Below, piece after piece: positions 17,991 through 26,008 of a stretch of 64,000 nucleotides of DNA (its first letter is position 1; each line of letters starts with the position of its first letter). The stretch is from positions 1 through 64,000 of the forward strand of contig NZ_VZPJ01000018.1 in NCBI RefSeq assembly GCF_008801605.1, given 5' to 3'. The notes beneath the pieces are model-generated. The model made no database searches and had not been told where the DNA came from. It saw only the letters and a program-made list of their open reading frames with translations. The position numbers and the translations under genes are program-made. The DNA comes from Pseudomonas brassicacearum subsp. brassicacearum (GTDB lineage Bacteria > Pseudomonadota > Gammaproteobacteria > Pseudomonadales > Pseudomonadaceae).

Positions 17991-18068
17991 CATCGACCTC
18001 CTGCCCGTCACACCCGACGGTTCGTTGTCTGGGCATCAGTCTAGTGCGGCCCGGAGGATTTGTATCAG

Positions 18069-18086
18069 ATGTCATACGACATTCAT
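18069..18086 (+). promoter_or_regulatory. Candidate Pho box upstream of vreA
   Basis: ATGTCAT-ACGA-CATTCAT has the 7-4-7 spacing of the PhoB consensus CTGTCAT-N4-CTGTCAT and matches 11 of 14 defined bases on the plus strand, 43 bases before the vreA GTG. In P. aeruginosa vreA expression is PhoB-dependent, which supports the call. Confidence 0.6.
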
Positions 18087-18128
18087 AAACACCCCTCAGG
18101 ATGACGGTTTTCAACGGATACGTCAGTC

Positions 18129-18827
18129 GTGCAGCAGGGCAGAGCCGGGGGCGGACGCGGGCGTGGATTGACCAGGGCGCCCTTGCGGTGGCTGATGGTG
18201 TTGCTGTGTCTGCTGGCCGGGCCGATCCAGGCGGTCGGCCTGGTGGACCTGGACATCGCGCCCCAGGAACTGACCACGGCGCTGGAGCAGTTCAGCCGGG
18301 CGACGGGCATGGCGGTGCTGGTGGACCACCAGTTGTCGAGCCAGCGTCATACGCTGGGTGTCCAGGGGCAGTTCACACCCTCCGAAGGGTTGAGGGTGTT
18401 GCTCAGCGGCACCGGGCTGGCGGCGCACTATGCCCGGGAGGATGCGTTCACGTTGCAGCCGGTGCAGGTCCGCGAGGTACCGCTGCCTCCCGGCGTCACC
18501 CCAGGCTTGAGTGACAGCAACTACGCGGCAGCGATCCAGACGGTCATCCAGCGCAATTTGTGTCGTTCACCGTTGACCCGCCCAGGCAGTTTCCGGGCGG
18601 TGCTGCAAGTGTGGATCGGCCGGGACGGCGTGGTCCAGCACAGCCGCCTGGTCAGTTCCACGGGCGACCTGATGCGGGACAAGGCCTTGGTCAACAGTTT
18701 GCAAAACCTCAGGATCGACCGTCCGGCGCCCAGCTCGTTGCGCCAGCCGGTGACCCTGCTTTTGTTACCCGACTCATCAGGAAGAAGCATGGAATGCATA
18801 GCAGGGGAAGGGGTGTCCGGGCGATGA
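18129..18827 (+). CDS. vreA: VreA-like periplasmic signalling protein (STN-like domain plus TonB C-terminal-like domain, no barrel)
   Basis: 232 residues from the GTG at 18129; the start is uncertain, and TTG 18168 or ATG 18195 would still keep the signal peptide (RWLMVLLCLLAGPIQAVG). Residues 38-105 look like the secretin/TonB N-terminal (STN) signalling domain of TonB receptors (LDIAPQELTTALEQFSRATGMAVLVDHQL). Residues 125-220 resemble a TonB C-terminal domain (AAIQTVIQRNLCRSPL, GSFRAVLQVWIGRDGVVQHSRLVSSTGD). There is no outer-membrane barrel. It overlaps vreI by ATGA. By synteny with PA0674 it feeds the VreR-VreI surface-signalling pathway. Confidence 0.87.
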   Translation: MQQGRAGGGRGRGLTRAPLRWLMVLLCLLAGPIQAVGLVDLDIAPQELTTALEQFSRATGMAVLVDHQLSSQRHTLGVQGQFTPSEGLRVLLSGTGLAAHYAREDAFTLQPVQVREVPLPPGVTPGLSDSNYAAAIQTVIQRNLCRSPLTRPGSFRAVLQVWIGRDGVVQHSRLVSSTGDLMRDKALVNSLQNLRIDRPAPSSLRQPVTLLLLPDSSGRSMECIAGEGVSGR

Positions 18828-19369
18828 AAGACTCCGGTCGCAGCCCGTTGGTGAAGTTGTTCCTCACCTCGTATGAGGATTTCAAGGTGCGCCTGCGCAG
18901 GCGCCTGGGGTCCGAGGAACTGGCCAACGACGTGCTGCATGAAACCTACCTGCGGGTCGATCGAATGATCGATACGCAGGAGATTGCCCAGCCCAACGCT
19001 TATTTATATCGCATGGCCCTGAACATCGCCGCCGACCGTCGACAGGCCGATGCGCGCCTGCTCACCGGCGATGAAATCGAGGAATTGCTGCAGGTCTCGG
19101 ATGAAGCGCTGGATCCGGCCCGTGTGGTGGGTGGGCAGAAGGAGCTGCAGACCCTGCTCAAGGCCTTGTACGAACTGCCGGCGCGCCGTCGCAGGATTTT
19201 CATCGCCGCACGCCTGGAGGAAGCGCCGCACCTGGAAATCTCCCAGCGCTTCGGTATTTCCACGCGCATGGTGGAGAAGGAAATCAAGGCTGCGTTGGGG
19301 CACTGCGCCCAGCGCCTGGAAAGAAAAGTCATTCAGCGGTTCGGTCCCGGCGCGGGAAAACCGTCTTGA
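18824..19369 (+). CDS. vreI: VreI-like ECF sigma factor
   Basis: 181 residues. Sigma-70 region 2 is at about residues 13-75 (SYEDFKVRLRRRLGSEELANDVLHETYLRV), and region 4 at about 110-170 (LYELPARRRRIFIAARLEEAPHLEISQRFGISTRMVEKEIKAAL), typical of FecI-type ECF factors. It starts inside the end of vreA (ATGA overlap). In P. aeruginosa VreI activates hxc, pdt and neighbouring genes under phosphate starvation together with PhoB; the same targets lie directly downstream here. Confidence 0.93.
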   Translation: MKDSGRSPLVKLFLTSYEDFKVRLRRRLGSEELANDVLHETYLRVDRMIDTQEIAQPNAYLYRMALNIAADRRQADARLLTGDEIEELLQVSDEALDPARVVGGQKELQTLLKALYELPARRRRIFIAARLEEAPHLEISQRFGISTRMVEKEIKAALGHCAQRLERKVIQRFGPGAGKPS

Positions 19370-19394
19370 GAGTAGAGACCCGACCCTTTCGTGA

Positions 19395-20348
19395 GTGTGT
19401 GTGCGCTTGAACATCTTCAGCATCACTTCCCCTGACGCCACGCCCCAGGCCCGATTGGCCAGCGAGGCCCGAGACTGGCTGATCCTGCTGACCTCGGGGC
19501 GCGCCACCGTGGCCGATGCCCGGGCCTTGCGCCTGTGGTGCGGGCAAAGCCCCGAACATGCCCGGGCCTTCGAACAGGCCAAGGCGCTGTGGCAGGGGCT
19601 GCAACCTGCCGCCGCCGCGGTGCAGGCGCCCCGGCATTTCGGCCGCCGGGCGTTGTTGGGTGGCGCCATCGCGGCGTCGGCAGCTTTCCTGTTGATCCGC
19701 GCCACGGTGCCCGGTGGTGTTTCCGGGCTGGGAGCCGACTACGTCACCGATGTCGGCGAACAGCGCCGGGTGGAACTGGCCGAGGGCGTCAGCCTGGAAC
19801 TCAATACCCAGACCCGCCTCAGTCGCCGCGCGCTGGCCGATGGCGGGCAAGGACTGGAGTTGCTCAGCGGCGAGATTGAAGTGCAGGGGCGCAGTGCCCA
19901 GGTGGTCAGCGTCCAGGCCGGCACCGGCTGGATCAGCGCTGCCCGGGCACGCTTCAACATTCGCTACACCGACCAGAGCGTCTGCGCGACTTGCCTGGAG
20001 GGTGTGGTGCAGGTCGAGGTACAAGGCCAGCGGTTTCGCCTGGAGCCGGGCATGCAACTGACTTACGACCCTGGTCGGGTGGGCGCTCCCAAGCGTGCCG
20101 ATGTGTCGGCAGCCATCGCCTGGCGTGAGCAAGTCCTGGTGTTCAACGACGCGACCCTGGCCAGCGTCATCGATGAAATCAACCGCTACCGTCCCGGCAT
20201 GTTGCTGCTGCTCAACCGCGAACTGGGCCAGCGCAAGGTCCAGGCGCGGTTTCGCCTGGACCAACTGGCGGGCGTGGCGCTGTTGATCCGCGATGCCTAC
20301 GGCGCCAAATGCACTGAATTGCCGGGTGGGGTGGTGGTGCTGAGCTGA
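19395..20348 (+). CDS. vreR: VreR-like FecR-family sigma regulator
   Basis: 317 residues from GTG 19395 (GTG 19401 or TTG 19407 are alternatives; no strong ribosome-binding site decides). An N-terminal cytoplasmic anti-sigma region of about 90 residues (ARDWLILLTSGRATVADARALRLWCGQSPEHARAF) contacts the ECF factor. One membrane helix follows (RRALLGGAIAASAAFLLI), then the periplasmic FecR domain (RVELAEGVSLELNTQTRLS) and a C-terminal part with a STN-like interaction region (VLVFNDATLASVIDEINRY). It relays the VreA signal to VreI. It begins 25 bases after vreI. Confidence 0.92.
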   Translation: MCVRLNIFSITSPDATPQARLASEARDWLILLTSGRATVADARALRLWCGQSPEHARAFEQAKALWQGLQPAAAAVQAPRHFGRRALLGGAIAASAAFLLIRATVPGGVSGLGADYVTDVGEQRRVELAEGVSLELNTQTRLSRRALADGGQGLELLSGEIEVQGRSAQVVSVQAGTGWISAARARFNIRYTDQSVCATCLEGVVQVEVQGQRFRLEPGMQLTYDPGRVGAPKRADVSAAIAWREQVLVFNDATLASVIDEINRYRPGMLLLLNRELGQRKVQARFRLDQLAGVALLIRDAYGAKCTELPGGVVVLS

Positions 20349-20373
20349 GGCCAGTGGCGTCTGGGCAGGCCTC

Positions 20374-20531
20374 ATCGCGAGCAAGCTCGCTCCCACAAAG
20401 GCCCGGTGCTTGGCCCAAATCTAGAATTCACCCAATACCCCTGTGGGAGCGAGCTTGCTCGCGATGAGGTCGGCACATTCGACATCGCCCTCAACAGACC
20501 CACCGCTATCGCGAGCAAGCTCGCTCCCACA
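20374..20531. repeat. Three REP elements between vreR and hxcW
   Basis: REPs at 20374-20397, 20441-20465 and 20508-20531 in alternating orientation fill most of the gap between the convergent vreR and hxcW genes. Confidence 0.9.
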
Positions 20532-20573
20532 ATGTGTGCCAAGCCTTGAAGGTCACCCGATAATCTGGGGGAG

Positions 20574-21185
20574 CTATTCCAATGGCCCCAGCACCTGTCG
20601 ATATTTCTCTATGCCCTGAGGCGTCTGCCGGGTCAGGCTGATTTCGATGCCCATCGGGTTTTCCTGGCGGTTGCCGCTGAGCTTGCGCCAGCCTTTTTCC
20701 TTGTGCCAGTACCGCAGTCCGGCGTCGCTGACGTCACTGAGCACCGCCACGCCCGGGCCGGGCGCGGGCAGTGGATAGCGATTGCGGGCCTGGCCTTGGG
20801 CGCGGTAAAGCGTGTCGCCCTTGAGCCACCAGCGCACCCGTTGCAACTCGCCCTCCTGGGTCGCCGCCACGCGGATCACATCCAGGCGAAACCCCCTGCC
20901 ATCGGTGCTGCGCACGGTGAGGGCGGGCGGGGCGGTCGAGGGCGGGTCGTCGACGCCGGGTTTTACCGGTTCACTCAGCTCGATGCTGGCGCGCAGGGCC
21001 ACGTCGCGCTCCAGTTGGTTCAATACCCGCAACAAGGCTTCGGTCTGTTCGGTACTGGCCTGCAAATGGCTGTCGGCACGGGTCACGCTGTCCAGCCCGC
21101 GCCAGGCGATCAGGCTGACCACCGCCATCAGCAGGATCGCCACCATCACTTCCAGCAAGGTGAAGCCGGTCTGCCGGGCGCTCAT
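20574..21185 (-). CDS. hxcW: HxcW, type II secretion minor pseudopilin (GspJ)
   Basis: 203 residues. The prepilin motif ARQTG-FTLLEVMVAILL at the N-terminus gives a PilD cleavage site and Glu5. Length and the C-terminal region (WWLKGDTLYRAQGQARNRYPL) fit GspJ. The start at 21185 overlaps hxcU by ATGA; the frame to 21338 is antisense noise. Part of the pseudopilus tip complex with HxcU, V and X. Order and strand equal P. aeruginosa PA0677. Confidence 0.93.
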   Translation of the reverse strand: MSARQTGFTLLEVMVAILLMAVVSLIAWRGLDSVTRADSHLQASTEQTEALLRVLNQLERDVALRASIELSEPVKPGVDDPPSTAPPALTVRSTDGRGFRLDVIRVAATQEGELQRVRWWLKGDTLYRAQGQARNRYPLPAPGPGVAVLSDVSDAGLRYWHKEKGWRKLSGNRQENPMGIEISLTRQTPQGIEKYRQVLGPLE

Positions 21186-21634
21186 TGGAGTTGCACCCGC
21201 CCGGCGGCACTGCGTTGCACCGTGAGACTGTTCAGGCCGTCCGACAAGCGGATCTGCAAGGGCTCGCCGAGCCATTCGGCATTGAGCACGACCCGCTGCC
21301 TGGGTTCCACGCGAACCTCCATCGACGGGCTCTGCCAACGACGGGAATGCAATTGCGGATCGTCCTTGAAGCGATCCAGCCCCACGCCTTGATCGGCGCG
21401 ACGACTGAAGCCGAACCCCTTGGCATCCCAGCGCCAGGTAATCGGCCGTCCGTCAGTGCGGGCTTCGGTCTGGGCCAGTTGCAACAGTTGCACCAGTCGC
21501 TCGCCATCCTGGCGCAGCAACTTCAACGGATCCGGCTTGATGCTCAGGCTCACGGCGGCGCTGGCAATGCCGATGATCACCAGCACCACCATCAATTCGA
21601 TCAGGGTGAAACCGCGTTGCTTGCCGAGGTTCAT
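21182..21634 (-). CDS. hxcU: HxcU, type II secretion minor pseudopilin (GspH)
   Basis: 150 residues. The prepilin motif GKQRG-FTLIELMVVLVIIG follows MNLGKQRG; AGGAG lies six bases before the ATG at 21634. GspH-type tail ends in LTVQRSAAGRVQLQ. First gene of the short leftward unit hxcU-hxcW, divergent from hxcP. Confidence 0.92.
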   Translation of the reverse strand: MNLGKQRGFTLIELMVVLVIIGIASAAVSLSIKPDPLKLLRQDGERLVQLLQLAQTEARTDGRPITWRWDAKGFGFSRRADQGVGLDRFKDDPQLHSRRWQSPSMEVRVEPRQRVVLNAEWLGEPLQIRLSDGLNSLTVQRSAAGRVQLQ

Positions 21635-21751
21635 GCGCGCTCCTTTGCGTGAAAGCCATCCTGCACGGTGAAGATGATAAGGATGTGAAATAAAACGGAG
21701 AGAATTGACGCGTACGCTGGACGCTGGAACCAAAAAAAGGAGATTCAGGCC

Positions 21752-22222
21752 ATGACGTTCATAGAGCGTGTGTCCCCGGCGCAAATCGTCCAGGCCGTGG
21801 GCCTGTTGGCGGCGTTGGCCGGGGTGGCGACCTGGTCTTCGCTGCTGCTCACGTCGGCCGAGTCGCGCACGCCGGATGTCGCCCCGCAACGCATGGCCGA
21901 GCGTTCCGATAACCCGGCGCTGCAATGGTTCTCCAACCAGCCGGCAGCAGTGGACATCAAGGTCAGCGGCGTGATGGCCGGCACTCGCACGCCCGTGGCG
22001 ATCCTCAGTCTCAACGACGGACCGCCGCGCAGTTTCCTGGTGGGTGAACGGGTGGCCCAAGGGGTACGGTTGGTGGCGATCGAGGCGCAGGCGGTGGTCA
22101 TCGAGCGCGGCAATGAGCAGACCCGGCTGGTCCTGGCTCGGTTGCCGGATTCGGTGAGTCTGCCTTCTCTGTGGGAGCAAGGCTTGCCCGCGATGAAGAC
22201 GACGCAGTCTCCGAGGAAATGA
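21752..22222 (+). CDS. hxcP: HxcP, inner-membrane clamp protein of the type II system (GspC-like)
   Basis: 156 residues. One N-terminal membrane helix (residues 11-34), then a periplasmic homology region (ALQWFSNQPAAVDIKVSGVMAG, AILSLNDGPPRSFLVGERVAQGVRL) that links the secretin to the inner-membrane platform. It lacks a PDZ or coiled-coil C-terminus, as expected for the short HxcP type. AAGGAGATT upstream supports the start. Odd point: the last 18 or so residues (LWEQGLPAMKTTQSPRK) come from the first arm of a REP-like repeat, so the original stop was probably lost or moved. Confidence 0.88.
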   Translation: MTFIERVSPAQIVQAVGLLAALAGVATWSSLLLTSAESRTPDVAPQRMAERSDNPALQWFSNQPAAVDIKVSGVMAGTRTPVAILSLNDGPPRSFLVGERVAQGVRLVAIEAQAVVIERGNEQTRLVLARLPDSVSLPSLWEQGLPAMKTTQSPRK

Positions 22223-22258
22223 GGCGCCTGCATCGCGGGCAAGCCTTGCTCCCACAGA
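22169..22258. repeat. Inverted REP-like pair overlapping the 3' end of hxcP
   Basis: CTGTGGGAGCAAGGCTTGCCCGCGAT and inverse ATCGCGGGCAAGCCTTGCTCCCACAG are perfect inverted copies about 38 bp apart. The left arm and spacer are translated as the HxcP tail. Confidence 0.93.
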
Positions 22259-22297
22259 TAAACCCCTCGCCACAAAGGATGTGTTAGCCCACACCAC

Positions 22298-22675
22298 TCA
22301 AGGCTTTTCCCGGCTGACCAACGTCTCCAACCGAGCCAACGGTGGTGCTTCGCGACTGCGGTCCGACACGCTCAGTTCGACCCGCAGCAGCCTACCGTTT
22401 TCCGCCGGGCGCAAGTTCTGTTCGCAACGCAACAGCAATCGCCCCTGATCGCATTCGAACACTTTCGAGCCCTGGGCAAAACGGCCTTCCAGACGCAACT
22501 GCGCCAGTTGGCTACGGGCGGCCAGCAGGGCGATGGATTTGTCGCGCAGCAGGCCGTTGCTCTGGGTCATCACCGCAGCCACGCGCACCGCGGCCGACAT
22601 GGCCACGGCGATGATCGCCAGGGCCACCAGCACTTCGATCAGGGTGAAGCCGGCTTGCGGCGCAGGGCGTGACAT
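22298..22675 (-). CDS. hxcV: HxcV, type II secretion minor pseudopilin (GspI)
   Basis: 125 residues. Prepilin motif APQAG-FTLIEVLVALAIIAVAM near the start, then the GspI region (RDKSIALLAARSQLAQLRLEGRF). A lone leftward gene between rightward hxcP and hxcT, the same odd arrangement as PA0680. Confidence 0.92.
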   Translation of the reverse strand: MSRPAPQAGFTLIEVLVALAIIAVAMSAAVRVAAVMTQSNGLLRDKSIALLAARSQLAQLRLEGRFAQGSKVFECDQGRLLLRCEQNLRPAENGRLLRVELSVSDRSREAPPLARLETLVSREKP

Positions 22676-22823
22676 GGCGCGGGCTCGGGGGCGAGGGCAG
22701 CCTTCAAGGCTAGCCGCCGTTCATGACCAATTGACGACGCAAGCTCCAGAGCAATTTCAATATCACTGACATATTTTCTTGCAACACTGCGCCTCGAATC
22801 GAATCCAGCGAAGGACCGTCGAG

Positions 22824-23273
22824 ATGCAGATTGCCCGTTACAAAGCCCGTTTCCCAGGCCCTCGCGGGCAGTCGGGTTTCACCCTGATCGAAATCATGGT
22901 CGTGGTGGTGATCCTCGGCATCCTGGCGGCGATGGTGGTGCCCAAGGTACTCGACCGCCCTGACCAGGCGCGGGCAACGGCGGCGAAACAGGACATTGGC
23001 GGCCTGATGCAAGCCCTGAAGCTGTATCGCCTGGACCACGGCAGTTACCCGAGCATGAACCAGGGCCTCAAAGTGCTGGTGGAAAAGCCCGCCGATGCGA
23101 AAAACAGCACCTGGCGCTCTTATCTGGAGCGCCTGCCCAACGACCCATGGGGCCGTCCATATAACTACCTCAACCCGGGTGCCAACGGCGAAGTCGATAT
23201 CTTTTCCCTGGGGGCCGACGGTCAGCCTGACGGCGACGGCGTGAATGCCGACATTGGCTCCTGGCAGTTGTAA
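22824..23273 (+). CDS. hxcT: HxcT, type II secretion major pseudopilin (GspG)
   Basis: 149 residues. Prepilin motif GQSG-FTLIEIMVVVVILG, then the GspG hallmarks MQALKLYRLDHGSYPSMNQGL, YLERLPNDPWGRPYNYLNPG and the calcium-loop Asp-rich end (FSLGADGQPDGDGVNADIGSW). The start at 22824 is chosen over a TTG at 22779. First gene of the long rightward run hxcT-X-Y-Z-Q-R-S, all tightly spaced or overlapping. Confidence 0.95.
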   Translation: MQIARYKARFPGPRGQSGFTLIEIMVVVVILGILAAMVVPKVLDRPDQARATAAKQDIGGLMQALKLYRLDHGSYPSMNQGLKVLVEKPADAKNSTWRSYLERLPNDPWGRPYNYLNPGANGEVDIFSLGADGQPDGDGVNADIGSWQL

Positions 23274-23281
23274 GGGCCGTG

Positions 23282-24268
23282 ATGCAGACGGATTCGCCCC
23301 TCGCGGCGAAGCAGCGCGGCATGGCGGTCATCAGTGCCTTGCTGATCGCTGCCGTGGTGGCGGTCATCGCCGGCGGCATGCTGACCCGCCAGACCCTGTT
23401 CACCCGCAGCCTGGAGGCCGAGCAGTTGCGCGTCCAGGGCACGGCGCGGTTGCAGGGTGGCCTGCAACTGAGTCGCCAGTTGCTCTGGGACGCCCGCCAG
23501 CGCGATCCGCTGACGCGCTTTGGCCAACCCTGGGCCAACCCCATCGTGATGCCGGGTTCGGGCCAGATCGACACGCCGTTCGAAGGCCAGCTGGAAGATG
23601 AGCAAGGCAAGTTCAACCTGCGCAACCTCGTCGCCAATGAGCGTGTGGACGAAGAACAAGTGCGCGCCTTCGAACGCCTGTGCCAGCAGTTGGGCGTGGC
23701 ACAAGCGGTCAGCACGCGCATTGTCGAAAGGGTGGTCGAGGCCTATCCGCGCCTGTTGAATCCGCAGCGGGTGGACCAGGCGCCAAAGGCCAATACCTTC
23801 AACAGCGGCCGCGAGACCTCGCCACAGGCCGACAACACGCCGCAGGCACCGACGCGCCCGATGCTGCGCACCTTGCAAGACTTGCGCAGCGTCAAGGGCG
23901 TCAATGCGCGGTTACTGGAAACACTGGCGCCTTACGTGACGATCCTGCCGACCAACACCTGGCTCAATGGCAACACTGCCAGTGCCCCGGTGCTGGCCGC
24001 CTACGTGCCGGGGCTGTCGCTGCAACGGGCCGAGGCACTGGTCAGGGAACGCGACGGTGGCCACTGGTTTATCAATCGTGGGGATTTCGTCAATCGCCTG
24101 CGCATGCCGGAGCTGGACACCGCCAGCGTCAAGGTTGGCATCACCAGCGACTGGTTTCTCCTGCGAGGCCAGGCACGCAGCGGACAGCGGCGGGTCGAAC
24201 TGGAGGCGTTGCTGCAACGCACCGAGGACCGCTTGCCCCAGGTGATCTGGTCAAGGGTGGGCGTATGA
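23282..24268 (+). CDS. hxcX: HxcX, type II secretion minor pseudopilin (GspK)
   Basis: 328 residues. The cleavage site KQRG-MAVISALLIAAVVAV lacks Glu5, which is normal for GspK, the tip pseudopilin. GspK helix-hairpin regions (RTLQDLRSVKGVNARLLETLAPYVTILP) are present. ATG at 23282 overlaps a GTG three bases earlier as an alternative start. Its stop overlaps hxcY by ATGA. Confidence 0.93.
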   Translation: MQTDSPLAAKQRGMAVISALLIAAVVAVIAGGMLTRQTLFTRSLEAEQLRVQGTARLQGGLQLSRQLLWDARQRDPLTRFGQPWANPIVMPGSGQIDTPFEGQLEDEQGKFNLRNLVANERVDEEQVRAFERLCQQLGVAQAVSTRIVERVVEAYPRLLNPQRVDQAPKANTFNSGRETSPQADNTPQAPTRPMLRTLQDLRSVKGVNARLLETLAPYVTILPTNTWLNGNTASAPVLAAYVPGLSLQRAEALVRERDGGHWFINRGDFVNRLRMPELDTASVKVGITSDWFLLRGQARSGQRRVELEALLQRTEDRLPQVIWSRVGV

Positions 24269-25437
24269 CGCGCTTGCGCATCGCCCTGGCGCCGCTGGGC
24301 AGCCTGGATCTCGACAGTGAGGTGGCATTTGCCTGGCTGGATCGCCAGGGCCAGGTTCGTGAGCAGGGCCGCAGCAGCCTCCGTGCGTTGGGCCAAGGCG
24401 GTAAGACTATTTCTGTGGAGTGCTTCCTTCATCCCCGCGACAGCCTGTTGACTCGCCTGGAGTTACCGTCGTTGCCAGCGGCCAAGATCACCGCCGCGGT
24501 GACGTGCGCGGCCCAGGCCCTGATGCTCGGTGCCAGCGAACACATGCAGGTGGCCCACAGTCCGCGCGGCGTCGACGGGCAGGTGCAGATCGCCTGGCTG
24601 GACCGTGAATCCCTCGCCACGCTGGGCCGGCTTGTGCACCAGGCTGGCATGAAGCTGCGTGGCCTCTATCCGGCGGCCTACGCCTTGCCGGTGCTGTCGG
24701 GGCCGGTGGCCTGTATCGAGGACGGCCACCTGCTGGTGCGCCATGACCTGCAGCACGCCGTGGTGCAACCGTTGCAGGAGGAGGCGCTGGACGAATGGCT
24801 GCTGGAAACGGGGCCTGGGTTGCACTGGGTCGGCGAGGCGCCGCCGCAATCTTCGATCAGCACCTTGGCCGAAACCCAACGCTGGATGGGTGCTGCGCCA
24901 GGTTGGGGACTGCATGCCGGCCTTGCACGCAACGCGGCCGAGCGCGGCGGTTGGGGCCGGGCGGCGGCGATCTGCGCGACAGCGCTGGCAGTATGGGTGA
25001 TTGGGTTGAACCTCTACGCCGCCCGCGAAGCGGCCCAGGGCCAACGGCTCAAGGCGCAGATGAGCCAGCGGGTGAAGCAGGCGTTTCCCGAGTTGCCGGT
25101 GATTCTCAACCCGCTGCAACAGGCGCGCCAGCAAATCGCGGCGCGCCAGAACGGTGCAGCGACCGACCCGGCCCAACGCTTTGCCAGCCTGGTGCAACAG
25201 GCGGGCAGCGCCATGCCGTTCATGAGCGGCAATGTCCAGGCGCTGGTATTCGAGAACGGTGAGTTGCGCCTGAATGTCGTGGCCGAGGCGCAGAAAACCA
25301 CTGCCGAAGAGGATTGGAAAATTCTCCTGGCCCAGGCCGGCATTGACGTCGCTGCCATCGATCAGGGTTGGACCCTGCGTGTGGCTCCGGCCGGCCAGGG
25401 CAGCTCCGACGAAACTCCGGACGCCGAAGATGAATAA
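24265..25437 (+). CDS. hxcY: HxcY, inner-membrane platform protein (GspL)
   Basis: 390 residues. A cytoplasmic actin-like domain of about 230 residues binds the ATPase; one membrane helix follows near residues 232-250 (AAAICATALAVWVIGLNLYA), then a periplasmic ferredoxin-like end (QALVFENGELRLNVVAEAQ). Starts in the hxcX stop and overlaps hxcZ by 8 nt. Confidence 0.92.
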   Translation: MTRLRIALAPLGSLDLDSEVAFAWLDRQGQVREQGRSSLRALGQGGKTISVECFLHPRDSLLTRLELPSLPAAKITAAVTCAAQALMLGASEHMQVAHSPRGVDGQVQIAWLDRESLATLGRLVHQAGMKLRGLYPAAYALPVLSGPVACIEDGHLLVRHDLQHAVVQPLQEEALDEWLLETGPGLHWVGEAPPQSSISTLAETQRWMGAAPGWGLHAGLARNAAERGGWGRAAAICATALAVWVIGLNLYAAREAAQGQRLKAQMSQRVKQAFPELPVILNPLQQARQQIAARQNGAATDPAQRFASLVQQAGSAMPFMSGNVQALVFENGELRLNVVAEAQKTTAEEDWKILLAQAGIDVAAIDQGWTLRVAPAGQGSSDETPDAEDE

Positions 25438-26008
25438 GCAATCCCTGGCCCTGGCGTGGGGGCGCTGGCAAGCCTGTCGCACGCGTTTGCGCACGTTCTG
25501 GCAGGGGCTGGCAGTGCGCGAGCAAGCCGCCGTGGCCCTGGCTGCGCTGGTGTTGGGCGGCTGCCTGGTCTGGCTCGCACTGATCCAGCCACCGCTCAAG
25601 ACCATCGCCTACTGGCAAGCCGAAACCCCGAAGCTGCGTTCACAGACCGAAGCCCTCGAAGTGCTGTTGCGTGACGTCGCAGGGCTTGCGCCCGACCAGC
25701 CTCTTGAAGCGGCCTTGCGCCAGAGCCTGGACGCCAGCGGCTTGAGCGAGCACTACCAACTGCGAGCGCCCGACGCCGAGCGCCCCAACGCCTGGCAGCT
25801 CACGTTCGACCAGGCTCCGGCAGAGGCGGTGATCAGCTGGCTATTGGGCAACCCACGGCAATTCTCCCTGGAAGTGATCGAGGCCCGTTTGCAGCGCACC
25901 GCCCTTGCCAATCCCGACAACCACGACAACGACACCGACAACACCGCCGGCACACTGTCCGGAACCGTTCGCATGGATCAGGCGCAAGGCGCTAAGGAAG
26001 CTTCATGA
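25430..26008 (+). CDS. hxcZ: HxcZ, inner-membrane platform protein (GspM)
   Basis: 192 residues. A short cytoplasmic N-terminus, a membrane helix at about residues 33-51 (AAVALAALVLGGCLVWLAL), and a periplasmic domain ending in an Asp/Asn-rich tract. Size and position fit GspM, the partner of HxcY. The start overlaps the hxcY stop by 8 nt and its stop overlaps hxcQ by ATGA. Confidence 0.9.
   Translation: MNKQSLALAWGRWQACRTRLRTFWQGLAVREQAAVALAALVLGGCLVWLALIQPPLKTIAYWQAETPKLRSQTEALEVLLRDVAGLAPDQPLEAALRQSLDASGLSEHYQLRAPDAERPNAWQLTFDQAPAEAVISWLLGNPRQFSLEVIEARLQRTALANPDNHDNDTDNTAGTLSGTVRMDQAQGAKEAS

Noticed and set aside
21635..22823. Pho boxes upstream of hxcU, hxcP and hxcT
   Set aside because: Only isolated fragments such as CTGACAT near 22766 were seen, with no partner half-site at the right spacing; not enough for a call.
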